Below are positions 22,690 through 31,975 of a stretch of DNA of 64,000 nucleotides, one piece after another (position 1 is the first letter of the stretch; every line of letters begins with the position of its first letter). The stretch comes from Datisca glomerata (lineage: Eukaryota; Streptophyta; Magnoliopsida; Cucurbitales; Datiscaceae): the NCBI GenBank assembly GCA_003255025.1, contig QANY01004819.1, positions 186,001-250,000 on the forward strand, in the 5' to 3' direction. The translations under genes were made by a program, and so were the position numbers. The notes below the pieces were generated by a model. That model was not told where the DNA came from. It did no database searches and worked only from the letters and a program-made list of their open reading frames with translations.

Positions 22690-22764
22690 CCCTAATCACA
22701 TGTTATAAATGTGGTCTAACAGGACATTGCACTAGTAATTGTAATGAAAACAGTTTGCTTATGG
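22690..22764 (+). pseudogene. CCHC zinc knuckle of copy D, cut at the element break
   Basis: CYKCGLTGHCTSNC (22701-22742) keeps the C-X2-C-X4-H-X4-C spacing. Four codons later the homology to copy B ends and non-element AT-rich DNA begins, so the structural protein is truncated here. Confidence 0.7.
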
Positions 22765-23100
22765 ATATATATATATTTAAAATTTATATAATTACATTTC
22801 TAATGAGTTACAACACAACTAATTTTGATATATAATGTGCAAGGCATGGTTTTTGGTGAAGATCTATCATTATTTAACCAGAGTAGTGTTGTTCACTATA
22901 TTATTCAATGTCTAATTTAAATGTATACAAATTAAAAATTAGTATATTATCTCTTATCTTATAATGAAGAAAATAAATTGTTAATTTTTTTATTCAGTAA
23001 GAGAATAAAATAACTAGACTTATCACATGCAACATACGTACATTTTTACTAGTATGACAATGTAGATGCAAATTGAGACACTTTTCTCAATCATATTAAA
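22765..23100 (+). repeat. Tandem unit, copy 3 (truncated)
   Basis: ACATTTCTAATGAGTTACAA to GACACTTTTCTCAATCATAT aligns with 2728-3052 and 9510-9810, then stops. The unit is therefore cut at its right side, and the pararetrovirus-like cluster lies at the junction between copies 2 and 3. Confidence 0.8.
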
Positions 23101-23127
23101 TTGAGCGTAATCTAGAATAACCATCGT

Positions 23128-23151
23128 AATTCAATTGTTGACAATTGAATT
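23128..23151. repeat. Perfect 10-bp inverted repeat (hairpin)
   Basis: AATTCAATTG and CAATTGAATT separated by TTGA. It lies just past the end of repeat copy 3 and could extrude as a small cruciform. Confidence 0.8.
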
Positions 23152-23279
23152 GTGAAATATGACTGTCATGTTTTATTATGCATCATAATCTATGAAGTGA
23201 TGGGTGGTAATTATTGATTGCTATATTTGGTATATGTTAACTTATGTAAATAATAAGAAGTTACTTAAATGCCCTTTTG

Positions 23280-24190
23280 GTTAAATATTATCTTAAAAAT
23301 ATTTCGACGTGTAATTTTAACATTAATTTTAAATAATTTTTATTAATATTTAAGTAAATTAATAATGCTGAAATTTAAACGTTAATTCTAATTTTTTATT
23401 AATATTTAAATAAATTTAAAATGGTAAACTAAACATTAATAAAGTTAATTTTTAATCAAATTAAGAAAATGAATTTTTATTAATATTTTAATTAAACGAT
23501 AATAAAAAAATTAAGTTAAATTTTATTAATATTCAAATAAATTATTAGTGCTAGACTAATATTTAATAAAATATCTTTAATTAAATTAATAAGATAAGAA
23601 ATGTAATAAAACAATTCAGATGAAAATTTAACTTTAATTTTAATTCATTTTTATTAATATTTAAATAAATTAATTATGCTAAACTAAACTTTAAAAAAAA
23701 TTAATTTTTAACTAAATTAATTAAATTAAAATTTTATATATATTTTATTTAAGAAAATAAAAAATAAATTAACAAAATGAATTTTATTTAATTTTATGAA
23801 TATTTAAATAAATTAATAATGCTAGACTAAATTTTAAATAAATCATTCTAATTAAATTAATAAAATAAGAGATCTAAAAAAATATTTTCATGTGAAATTT
23901 TAACATTAATTATAATTAATTTTATTAATGTTTAATTAAATTAGTAATGTTCAACAAAATTTTAATAAATTTTATTTTAGTTAAATTAATGAAATATTTT
24001 TTATTAATATTTTATTTATAAATAAAAAATAAATTAATAAAATGACTTTTTAGTAATGTTTAAATAAATTAATATTGCTGGACTAAAAAAATAATTTTAT
24101 CTAGATTATTAAAATAAGAGATATAATAAAAAGATATTTTCACGTGAAATTTGAACATTAATTTTAATTAAATTAATAAAATGAGAGAGA
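23280..24190. repeat. AT-rich tandem repeat, period about 250-315 bp, about 3.5 diverged copies
   Basis: The marker TTCACGTGAAATTTTAACAT (with variants) recurs near 23305, 23616, 23886 and 24138. Between markers the units share TTATTAATATTTAAATAAAT and TAATGCTAGACTAAA. No coding signal. AAAATGAGAGAGAG follows. Confidence 0.7.
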
Positions 24191-24461
24191 GTATGAGAAA
24201 AAAATGGCTTTTGCTTTATTTCTTATGAATGGTAGGAAAATAGTTTTGTTTATATTAGAATAGCAAGTACAATGTAAATTAGGATTGCTTTCTATGTTCT
24301 ACTACAATTCAACTGCCTTAAAAGATTGCAAGCTATGATTGCATCCAAATTGAAATTGTAACCATATTTAAAGATTACTCCGAAAAAATATGGTAATTCA
24401 ATTATAAGAGGATTACAATAAGATTACAAATGAAGGTAATGCGAAACAAACATGGCCTAAG
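24190..24461. other. Unassigned AT-rich stretch, possible MITE remnant
   Basis: Contains GGATTACAATAAGATTACAA and ends with AAACAAACATGGCCTAAG just before the copia LTR. The words resemble ends of small plant DNA-transposon derivatives, but no matching inverted partner was found. Confidence 0.25.
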
Positions 24462-24657
24462 TGTAACTACAATATATTAAGGAGTTTTATGGTTAAGACT
24501 ATTCGTTAAATCTTGCTAATGTAATATATAAAGGTAGTTTAGTATTTTGTTGAGGTTAATAAAGAAAAGGATCGAAATCCTCTTATTCAGCTGCTTCTTC
24601 ACTATTCTCTCTACTATATTCCTCTCGCTCTCTTCTATCTTCTTCCATTTCTTTACA
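24462..24657 (+). repeat. 5' LTR of copia element 1
   Basis: 196 bp, starting TGTAACTAC and ending CTTTACA, with TGTAA/TTACA inverted ends. The CT-rich 3' part (CTCTACTATATTCCTCTCGC) is followed within 1 bp by a tRNA-Met-like primer site. No 3' LTR was found near 30280. Confidence 0.7.
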
Positions 24658-24669
24658 TTGTATCAGAGC
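24658..24669 (+). promoter_or_regulatory. tRNA-Met primer-binding site of copia element 1 (one base short)
   Basis: TTGTATCAGAGC compared with the usual TTGGTATCAGAGC. One G is missing; the position directly after the LTR supports the call. Confidence 0.7.
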
Positions 24670-25156
24670 ATATAAAGGCAACCCTCTATGGTTAATAACA
24701 TTGAGAGTAAATCTAATGCAAGTAATCTACAAGTACTTTCACCAATCTGTAGAGTTTCTTATCAAATAAACTAAACATCTATCTCTCAGTCATGTAAGAC
24801 AGACATAACAATGTCTTCTATAAACGACACGTGTTTACAGCAGCTATAGGACATTGAGTGTTTTAGTATAGAAGGAAAACCTAACAAGAAACTTGCAAAT
24901 GGTGAATGCAATCCCAAGTATAGAACCTGGATTATGAAGGACCAACTGCTTCTTAGTTGGTTAAGAACCTCTATGTGAGAGGGTGTTCTTGGCACTTTGA
25001 CATAGTACAACACATATACAGAAGTTTGGAGTTCTTTAGATAGAAATTTTGCAAGCCAATCTCGTGCAGAGTTAAGAACATATATTGTTAACGTAAGAAG
25101 AGTAAAGACAGATGGGCCTTCTAGACAAACTCTTCTGAAATTCAGAATGTTAGTCG

Positions 25157-25464
25157 TAGTCTAAGGATTGACTTGCGCAACCGAGTCTGATTACGAATGT
25201 TAGTTTGAACCAAATGATGCCAGCCTTGGGCATGGGAGTGGAGACTCTAACGGTTGACCTAGATATGTTATGAAACATGTTGAATATACCAGTAACAAAT
25301 TTGTTTGCAGCAAAGTCGTTTATCTAGCTCTAAATCTAATTGTTACACTTTAAAGGTATTTTTATGATTACCTTAATCCTGAGGTGAATACAAACTTGAA
25401 TTTGTTACTTGCAGTCTTTGCTACGCTAAAAAAGTGAGTTCGAATTTTCAGACAATACATCAAC
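25157..25464 (+). other. Unassigned insertion within copia 1 gag, intron-like
   Basis: About 300 bp that match neither gag nor the following LTR. It includes GGTATTTTTATGATTACCTT through TTGTTACTTGCAG, a GT...AG interval, and ATGCCAGCCTTGGGCATGGG. Possibly a captured gene fragment or the edge of the element that carried the LTR. No family recognised. Confidence 0.3.
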
Positions 25465-26794
25465 TGTTGGGATTGTGATTCAACTATGTTCGAGTTACGT
25501 GATTCATAGATATGGAATTCGTGGTGAGATTGCGAAATGAAATAATATCACCTTATGCTTTATCGATGGGTGTGTGAATAAATAAACCTCGCCAGGTACT
25601 CATTGAAATGAATCATTGAATAAGACATGGTTAACTGTGCAAGGCAATGCACTGTTATATCTTTCTTATTCACAGTCAATAAAGGAGTTAAGGAAATAAT
25701 AACTAAAGGGGTAAATAGTAATTTTATATCCTGCTCTTGTTACTGATATTCATTAAAGGTAACATAATAAAATATTATGTGGACCGTGAAATAAAAAATG
25801 GTTATTTGCACCAACAGAAAATGTAGCGCTCATGAACAAGAGTTGATGCGGCATCAGATGAGTTATACAATATCATGATTAAATAGGTCGAGAATTTATG
25901 GAGATAAATTCACCGAGTATTTGAATCCTATAACTTGACTCATGTGGGTTCATTTGGTCTCATGAGTATCTCATACGGACAAAAATGAGAAATAACACCA
26001 GTTAGACCAAAAATGTGTTTGGGAGTAAGGTACACTTCCCAAACCCATTTGTTATGGCTGTTGTGACTTAATCAAGAGCAAAATTAACGTTCAAATTAAT
26101 TAATTTGTTATTTTATAATTATTGAATAATTAGTAAATAAAAAAATTAATAAATTAATTGATGAAGATCAATTTAATTTATCGATTTAGATTGATGAATT
26201 TGGATAAAGTATTAGCTCTCGGGAGATGTAAAAAATTGCAAATGAATAGTAAATGTAGGAGAATTTTGGTAATTTACAATATAGGGGTATATGTTTAAAT
26301 TATTTAATTATTATATAAGGGAGGAAATAAGGCTGCATCCCTAACCCTGATCACAGTGTGTGATTACACAAAGTAAAGAAAGCAGTTTCTCTCTCCCCTC
26401 CCTGTTGTCGCTGAAATCTAGAGCAAAAAGAGAAAAATTTATTTATTTTTCTCTATTATTTTGAGAGCTCACATTCAATTTCTAACGACATCCTATTGAG
26501 ATATATTTCTGAATCCTACGAGTAGTTATTGGTGCGAAAATTGATTCAAGTTCTACGAAAAATAAAGAACGCAAGATAATAAATAAGATTCCACCAAGGC
26601 AGAACTTCTCCGATTCAAGAAAAGTATAATATTATTTCTACCTATTCTAAATACGTCAATCTAAATATTCATGATCATAAAAAGGTTTTATATTTAATAT
26701 GATTAAATGGTTGATGTGAATTGTTTTTATTTTTCACCCACGAACTGTTCGTGGTTCATTATTTTTTCTCAAATTTTGAAAACCCCGTCCAACA
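25465..26794 (+). mobile_element. Solo-LTR-like insertion nested in copia 1 gag
   Basis: 1330 bp starting TGTTGGGATTGTG and ending GTCCAACA, with perfect TGTTGG/CCAACA ends. It contains a TATA box (TTATATAAGG at 26311-26320) followed by a CT-rich leader (TTTCTCTCTCCCCTCCCTG) in the order of an LTR promoter. Copia gag resumes right after it. No coding region and no clear 5-bp target duplication were seen, so the exact ends are tentative. Confidence 0.55.
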
Positions 26795-27163
26795 TGGATT
26801 AAGAGTACAGTTTGACTCTGTTGTAGTAAATGTTACAATAAGAAGTGAGAATCTTGATATGGAGGAGGTGCAATCTCTACTAATGTTCAATGAGAGTATA
26901 CTTAAGAAGCAAATGAATGAGCATGAAAATCTGATCAAGATGACTGTAAACATTATGACTAGCAATTCAGGTTTTGGATTTAAGAAAAGTGGTCTATATC
27001 AGAATAATTTTGGGAATTTCAGTAAGAATTTTTTAGAAATCCACCATTTTAGAATCATGCCAATGAAGGAGGTTTACATGAAAGAAGAGGAGGTAGAGGT
27101 CGAGGAAATAGCAGATTGGCATGCCAAGTATGTGGCAAACAAGGCTATGCTATAAACATATGT
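26795..27163 (+). pseudogene. Copia 1 gag C-terminal part with altered zinc knuckle
   Basis: RVQFDSVVVNVTIRSENLDM and VQSLLMFNESILKKQ match the copia gag (UBN2-type) C-terminal region. It is followed by a short basic/Gly linker and the knuckle with His changed to Tyr, which should weaken zinc binding. A frameshift lies between the open stretch ending at 27155 and the knuckle frame. Confidence 0.75.
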
Positions 27164-27969
27164 TATTACGCGTTTAAGAGGGACTTTCAAGGGGGAAACA
27201 ATTCTTATTCCAAACTAGAGGAAACTCCTCCACTCCAGCAACATATTTCACCTCACCTTGTACCTACATTGCATCACCAGACTCAATGTGTGATATGACC
27301 TGGTATGCTGACAGTGCAACAACCAATTATTTCATAAAAGAGCGTAACTTAAAAATGACACAAGAGTACAATGGTGGAGAAGGGATAATAGTGGAAATGG
27401 TAAGACTTGGTCAATTACACATATAGGTTCATCTTTTTCACCTAGAAAATCCCATACACATTGACCTCCTTTAAAATTGAATTCCCAGTTAAGAGTTCCT
27501 GAATTAAAAAGAACTTAGTTAGCACATCTAAATTGACAAAAGATAATAATATATTAATTGAGTTTCATGCTAATGCTTGTTACGTGAAGGAGAAGGAAAT
27601 GTAAACCATACTCTTAGGGATCCTTAGAAATGGTCTTTACCTGCTTGCAATTCCTAGAGCTGAAAAATCAAGTTTCTTTGCATATGACATTCAATAAAAC
27701 CAGAAAATCATGCTAAAGTCTAATACAAGTCTTATTGTAATAAGAAAAACAAATATGTTTCTCTTAGTCTAAGTTTGAAAGACTGCAATCTTTTAAATTA
27801 TGATATTTGTGATTCTTCCACAAATATGTTATCATGCAGTGTTTCTTCTTTCTGTAATACTAATGCAAGTAATAAAAATCATGTTCTTGACTCAAATGTC
27901 TATAATACTTGTCATATTTCTACTTTTCCTGATCAGCAAGTTCACAAAGATGCATGAGATAAGCACAAA

Positions 27970-28350
27970 ATGGGTATATTTACAGCTAAGATGTTAAATC
28001 AAGTTGATATATTGCATAAAAGTTTAGGGCATCCTACATCTACTATTTTTCATAAGGTAAGGTCAAACAATATTCCCATACTCAAACAAATACCTAGCTT
28101 CTGTAATGCCTACCAAAAAGGAAAGAAACATGTCTTACCCTTTCAAATATCTAAATCTAAAACATCTAAACCTCTTGAAATTATACGCATAGACCTATGT
28201 GGGCCTGCATCAATTGCATCTAAAGAAGGATATAGGTACTATGGGAGTTTTCTTAATGATTATAGTAAGTTTTCTTGGGTGTATCCACTGAAGTTAAAAT
28301 TTGAAACACTCAATACCTATATTATCTTCAAAAACCTAGTTGAAAAATAG
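27970..28350 (+). pseudogene. Copia 1 pre-integrase and integrase core fragment
   Basis: 126 open codons: HKSLGHPTSTIFHKV (the histidine pair of the zinc-binding region), CNAYQKGKKH (second Cys of CXXC is Tyr) and IDLCGPASIASKEGYRYYG (first catalytic Asp region), up to KNLVEK before a stop. Further right the frame reads VHSDRSGEF with a second Asp. This enzyme would insert the cDNA into the genome. Broken here. Confidence 0.8.
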
Positions 28351-29499
28351 CTTGAGTGCACCATTAAAGTTGTCCATTCAGATCGAAGTGGTGAGTTCAG
28401 ACCTTATTTTAAATACCCCCAATCTCAAGGTATAAAGTTTAGGCACCTATATCCTCATATACACCAACAAAATGGTAAAATTCAGAGAAAACACTGACCT
28501 TTGTGGAAACTAGACTGACCCTTTTAGCTCAAGTATGTATGCCTCTAAACTTCTTATGGGAATCCTTCCAAACGGCCATTTACCTTATTAGCGGATTGAA
28601 AACACAAACTCTAGACTTTAAATGCCCCTTTCAAGTTTTGTTCATAATAACTCCAGACTATAACCCTTAGGACCTTTTAGATGTGTCTATTTTCCATACT
28701 TAAGGCCATACAACATCATAAGCTAGATTTTCACTTAGATTTGTGCTTGTTTCTTGGCTATTCTCTAGATCATAAAGTTTACAAATAGCTACACTCATCT
28801 GGTAGGCTATACATATCCAGAAATGTTATTTTCAATGAGTCCAACTTTCTTTACAATACTATGTTCTGTCGAAACAAAATCACTCATATTGAGTCAAGTA
28901 GTCTTACACTAATTCTCACTTGAATTTTGCACGAGCATCCTATAATAAGTTCTTTAACTCTACCAGGTCACCAAAATGTCAGGGTTCAGATCTCTATGGA
29001 TACTGCATTAGTAAGCTCCTCTTCAACTTAAATAAACTAATATAATGAGTCATTATCAAGTAACTCACTCCTACATTTATCTAGTCAATCACCTAACTTA
29101 TGACATTCATAGCCTAAATTTCCTAATATTCCTATTGTAGTTGATAATCTTGTAATTGACATCTCTATTACAAGAAATCAATCTAAACCTTAAAAAACCT
29201 AAAGCTAAGTCATGCCTAACAAAACCTCTACCCATGCCATGACAACTAGGTTTATAACTACCAAAGCACTTATAACTACCAAATACCCACTGACAACATA
29301 TGAATTACCAACTTAACTGACTTCTATACAACAAGCTCTTACTAACCCTTTGTTGGAAAAAAGGCCATGAAAAATGAGTGTAATGCATTGTGGCCAAAGG
29401 CTCTCACGAAAAACTAGGAATAGATTATGCATAGACCTTTAGCCCTATAGTAAAGCCAATCACAGTGAGAATAATACATCATCTAGCAGTTGCATATGG

Positions 29500-30052
29500 T
29501 TAGGAAGTAAGGAAAATTGATGTAAATAATGCATTCCTCATCAAGGGCATGATATGACAGATTGAGGAAGTCATTACTAGATTGAGGATTCTCTAACTCT
29601 AAATCAAATAATTCTTTGTTATTTCTAAAGATGGTTATGATATTCTGATGTTACTTATATATATAGATGTTATTCTAGTGACAAGTAGCAGCAAATTTAA
29701 AATGTAGCTTTGGATAGACAAGTTGAATCATACATTTTCCTTGAAAGACCTTGGATATGTTCACTACTTCTTGGGTATTGAGGTTTATAGAAGTATCTAT
29801 GGTATATATCTTACTCAAAGCAAATACATCACTGACCTACTAAAAACTAAGATAGATGGAGCAAAGCCTACCACATCACCTGCAAGCTCCACTGTAAAAC
29901 TATTTGTACATGAGGGAGATTATATGCCATACATTGCACTTTTCAAAAGTACTATAGATGCATTACAATATTTATCAATCACCAGACCAGATATTGCTTT
30001 CATAATGATTAAGCTGAGCCAATTCCTGCACAAACCAACTAATATTCACTAG
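29500..30052 (+). pseudogene. Copia 1 reverse transcriptase C-terminal part
   Basis: Contains IDVNNAFLIKGMI, the YIDV catalytic box and an open stretch 29723-30052 (FSLKDLGYVHYFLGIEVYRS, then ALQYLSITRPDIAF). This order is diagnostic of the copia RT. A stop precedes the RNase H region. Confidence 0.85.
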
Positions 30053-30280
30053 CAAGCCTGTAAGAGGATATTGAGGTACATGAAAGCTACTAAATGAAGG
30101 GCTCTTCCTTCATTAAACCATCAACATCAGTCAGTATAACAACATATTCAAATGTTGATTGGGAAGGATATTTGGATGATAGGTGGTCTACAGGAGCTTA
30201 TCTTGCATTCCTTGTTGGTAACCTAATGTCTTGGTCTTCAAAGTGATAGAGGCAACGTATAAGTAGAGTTCTCTGCACTT

Positions 30281-30760
30281 CATGTAATATTGACGCCTTA
30301 ACGCGCCTTCTCCACCCTCCCATTTTTTAGCATACATAATATAGCAAGATTCAATTTTCGCTCTTGTCACAATTCTTTCTAACATAATAGTGCAGCTATG
30401 AACAGTAGAATTCTCATAGAAAACACGTATTTATTTGTGCTGTCTTAATTAATGGTCAACAGGAGAATCCCTAGTAAAATAGTAAACAAGTTGTGAAGGC
30501 GGAGCTTCTAAGGAGAAATAATAATGTAGAAAATGTATTCAGAAATATTCAGTTGTGTATGTCTTTCCCTTCTTTTCAAAACCCGAAGAAATACAAGCCA
30601 TTTTCTCTACCATGGCTAAATAAAGTAAAGTTGTAGAGACCGCGGGCCAATACAAAAAAGCGGGATATCCAGAATTACTCATATGCATACCAGAGCCCTC
30701 CTGCGTGTGATTCAAACGATGTGGCATATACTATAAGAATAAATAATTGCAGAAATATTT
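30281..30760 (-). other. Unassigned stretch with two small minus-strand frames
   Basis: Frames at 30727-30539 (opening MPHRLNHTQEGSGMHMSN) and 30385-30188 are open but match no family that I recognise. The DNA has more G+C than its neighbours. It may be a gene fragment carried by an element, or the remnant of a host gene cut by copia 1. I cannot decide. Confidence 0.3.
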
Positions 30761-31145
30761 ATGATAAGATAATATATAAAAATAAATAATTCTAGAAATA
30801 TTTATGATAAGTCGATTGATAAATCCATGAGTACCCACATAAAGTTGCATGATAAATCCAGAAATCCCAATATGAGTGAGATAATCAGTTCAGAAAATCT
30901 TTATAATAAGTCGATTGATAGAACTAGAACGTTCATAACAAGTCAGTGAATAATCTAGAGTTCTTCGTGATGAGCTCGATAATAAGTCCAGAATCTTCAT
31001 GATAAATTGATTAATAAATCTAGAAATCCTCGTGGAGAGTTGGCATATAAGATGAATAAATTCATAAACTCCATAAGCATTTGATATATAAGTTGATAAA
31101 TGCTCATAATATGTTGGTAAATAAATCCAAAGATCTTCGTATATG
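30760..31145. repeat. Degenerate short tandem repeat, GATAAATCCAGAAATC type
   Basis: Variants of TGATAAGTCGATTGATAAAT and AATCCAGAAATCTTCATG recur roughly every 40-60 bp. Strongly diverged, non-coding. Confidence 0.6.
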
Positions 31146-31740
31146 AAAGAAAATGTATGTCCATGATGACAAAGTGAATACGATCGTGACTATCGTCAAA
31201 CTCTTGAAGCGGTTGTCAGCTCAAATGTACTCTAAACATATATGGCATGAAATGTGCTAATCAAAGATGTGAATTGACAAGAGAGATTAAAGAATCGAAG
31301 CATGTATATTCCCCTCTCCTAACAATGCAAATACGCCAAACTTGCCTGCATTAATATGATCAATGTGCGTATTCATGCTCTATTAAATAGAGTCATATAT
31401 GCATGGCGACATTGCTCTCAATAAATCACATATAGTTAAATAATTTGAAATTTTTTGCTAAAGAAATAGAGAAACTTGAACCTTGTGGAGTTAAATCCTA
31501 TAATATGAATGGTGTCATCTAGAGAGCCTTGTTTGTGTTCTCCGTATTCGCAACTTGAATCTCCACATTCATGCTTTTTTTGTTACCCTCAACACAATGG
31601 TCGTGGGAAGCAACTAAATCACCCTTAATCTCTGGAGGTAACCCACATTCCATATCAACTTCTATAGAACACTCGAATGCAGAACAACAGAGGCAGACTA
31701 AGTAAGGGAGCATGCTTTAGGCCAAGGTAGGTAAGGATGA
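31146..31740. other. Non-coding, no clear feature
   Basis: A minus-strand 64-codon frame (31713-31519, opening MLPYLVCLCCSAFEC) is present but unrecognised. I see nothing else. Confidence 0.3.
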
Positions 31741-31975
31741 CTTCTAGTGCTTTTTGAAGGCGTGAAGGCGTGTACTGGGCGTGAAGGCGTGTACTGGGCG
31801 TGAAGGCGTAGGTAGTGTGGCACTAAGGCGCGAGTCATTGGGGCTTGAAGACTGGCGCGCACTCTGATCATGAAGGCGGGCGCGCGCCTCGAAGGTGGGT
31901 GAGCGTGAGTCAGGCCTTAGAGGCGGGCGTGCGCGCAGGTCACGCCCGCTTCTCTGGGCTGATGACGCCTTGGGG
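31741..31975. repeat. GC-rich patch with 19-bp tandem repeat
   Basis: CGTGAAGGCGTGTACTGGG is repeated from 31761 (two full units and a partial third), followed by GGCGGGCGCGCGCC and GGCGTGCGCGCAGG words. It stands out sharply from the AT-rich surroundings. Similar GAAGGCG-type runs are common in plant repeats, but I cannot name the family. Confidence 0.65.

Larger units (their letters stand above)
20481..22764 (+). mobile_element. Caulimovirid-like element copy D (5' half, plus strand)
   Basis: Runs from the primer site through an N-terminal frame (20525-20746), the Gln/Pro repeats (about 21140-21300), partial gag/coat frames (21307-21522 and 21617-21847) to the CCHC knuckle (22701-22742). 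It then ends abruptly after CNEN and passes into repeat copy 3. The missing remainder corresponds to copy C at 11430. ACAGTTTGCTTATG occurs both at the break (about 22748) and 170 bp upstream (about 22568-22590). Multiple stops separate the open pieces. Confidence 0.7.
24810..30280 (+). pseudogene. Ty1/copia retrotransposon 1, gag-pol, heavily decayed and 3' truncated
   Basis: Order of readable pieces: gag N-terminal part (24890-25155; WIMKDQLLLSWL and VWSSLDRNFASQSRAE), a 1.6-kb interruption, gag C-terminal part (26795-27110), a knuckle CQVCGKQGYAINIC (27122-27163) with Tyr in place of His, a protease WYADSATTNY near 27300 (Gly of Asp-Ser-Gly lost), pre-integrase/integrase (27970-28350; HKSLGHPTS, IDLCGPAS), RT (29500-30050) and a trace of RNase H to about 30280. 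The RT catalytic motif reads Tyr-Ile-Asp-Val (29660-29671) instead of Tyr-X-Asp-Asp. Stops and frameshifts occur throughout. It cannot be active as read. Confidence 0.85.

Noticed and set aside
23128..23151. Palindrome as a transcription terminator
   Set aside because: No gene ends here and the region is plant nuclear DNA; a rho-independent terminator makes no sense.
25081..26794. A complete nested LTR retrotransposon in copia 1
   Set aside because: Only one LTR-like block and no internal coding region are present; a solo LTR fits better.
30188..30727. Organelle DNA insertion
   Set aside because: The minus-strand frames match no plastid or mitochondrial protein that I recognise; left unassigned.
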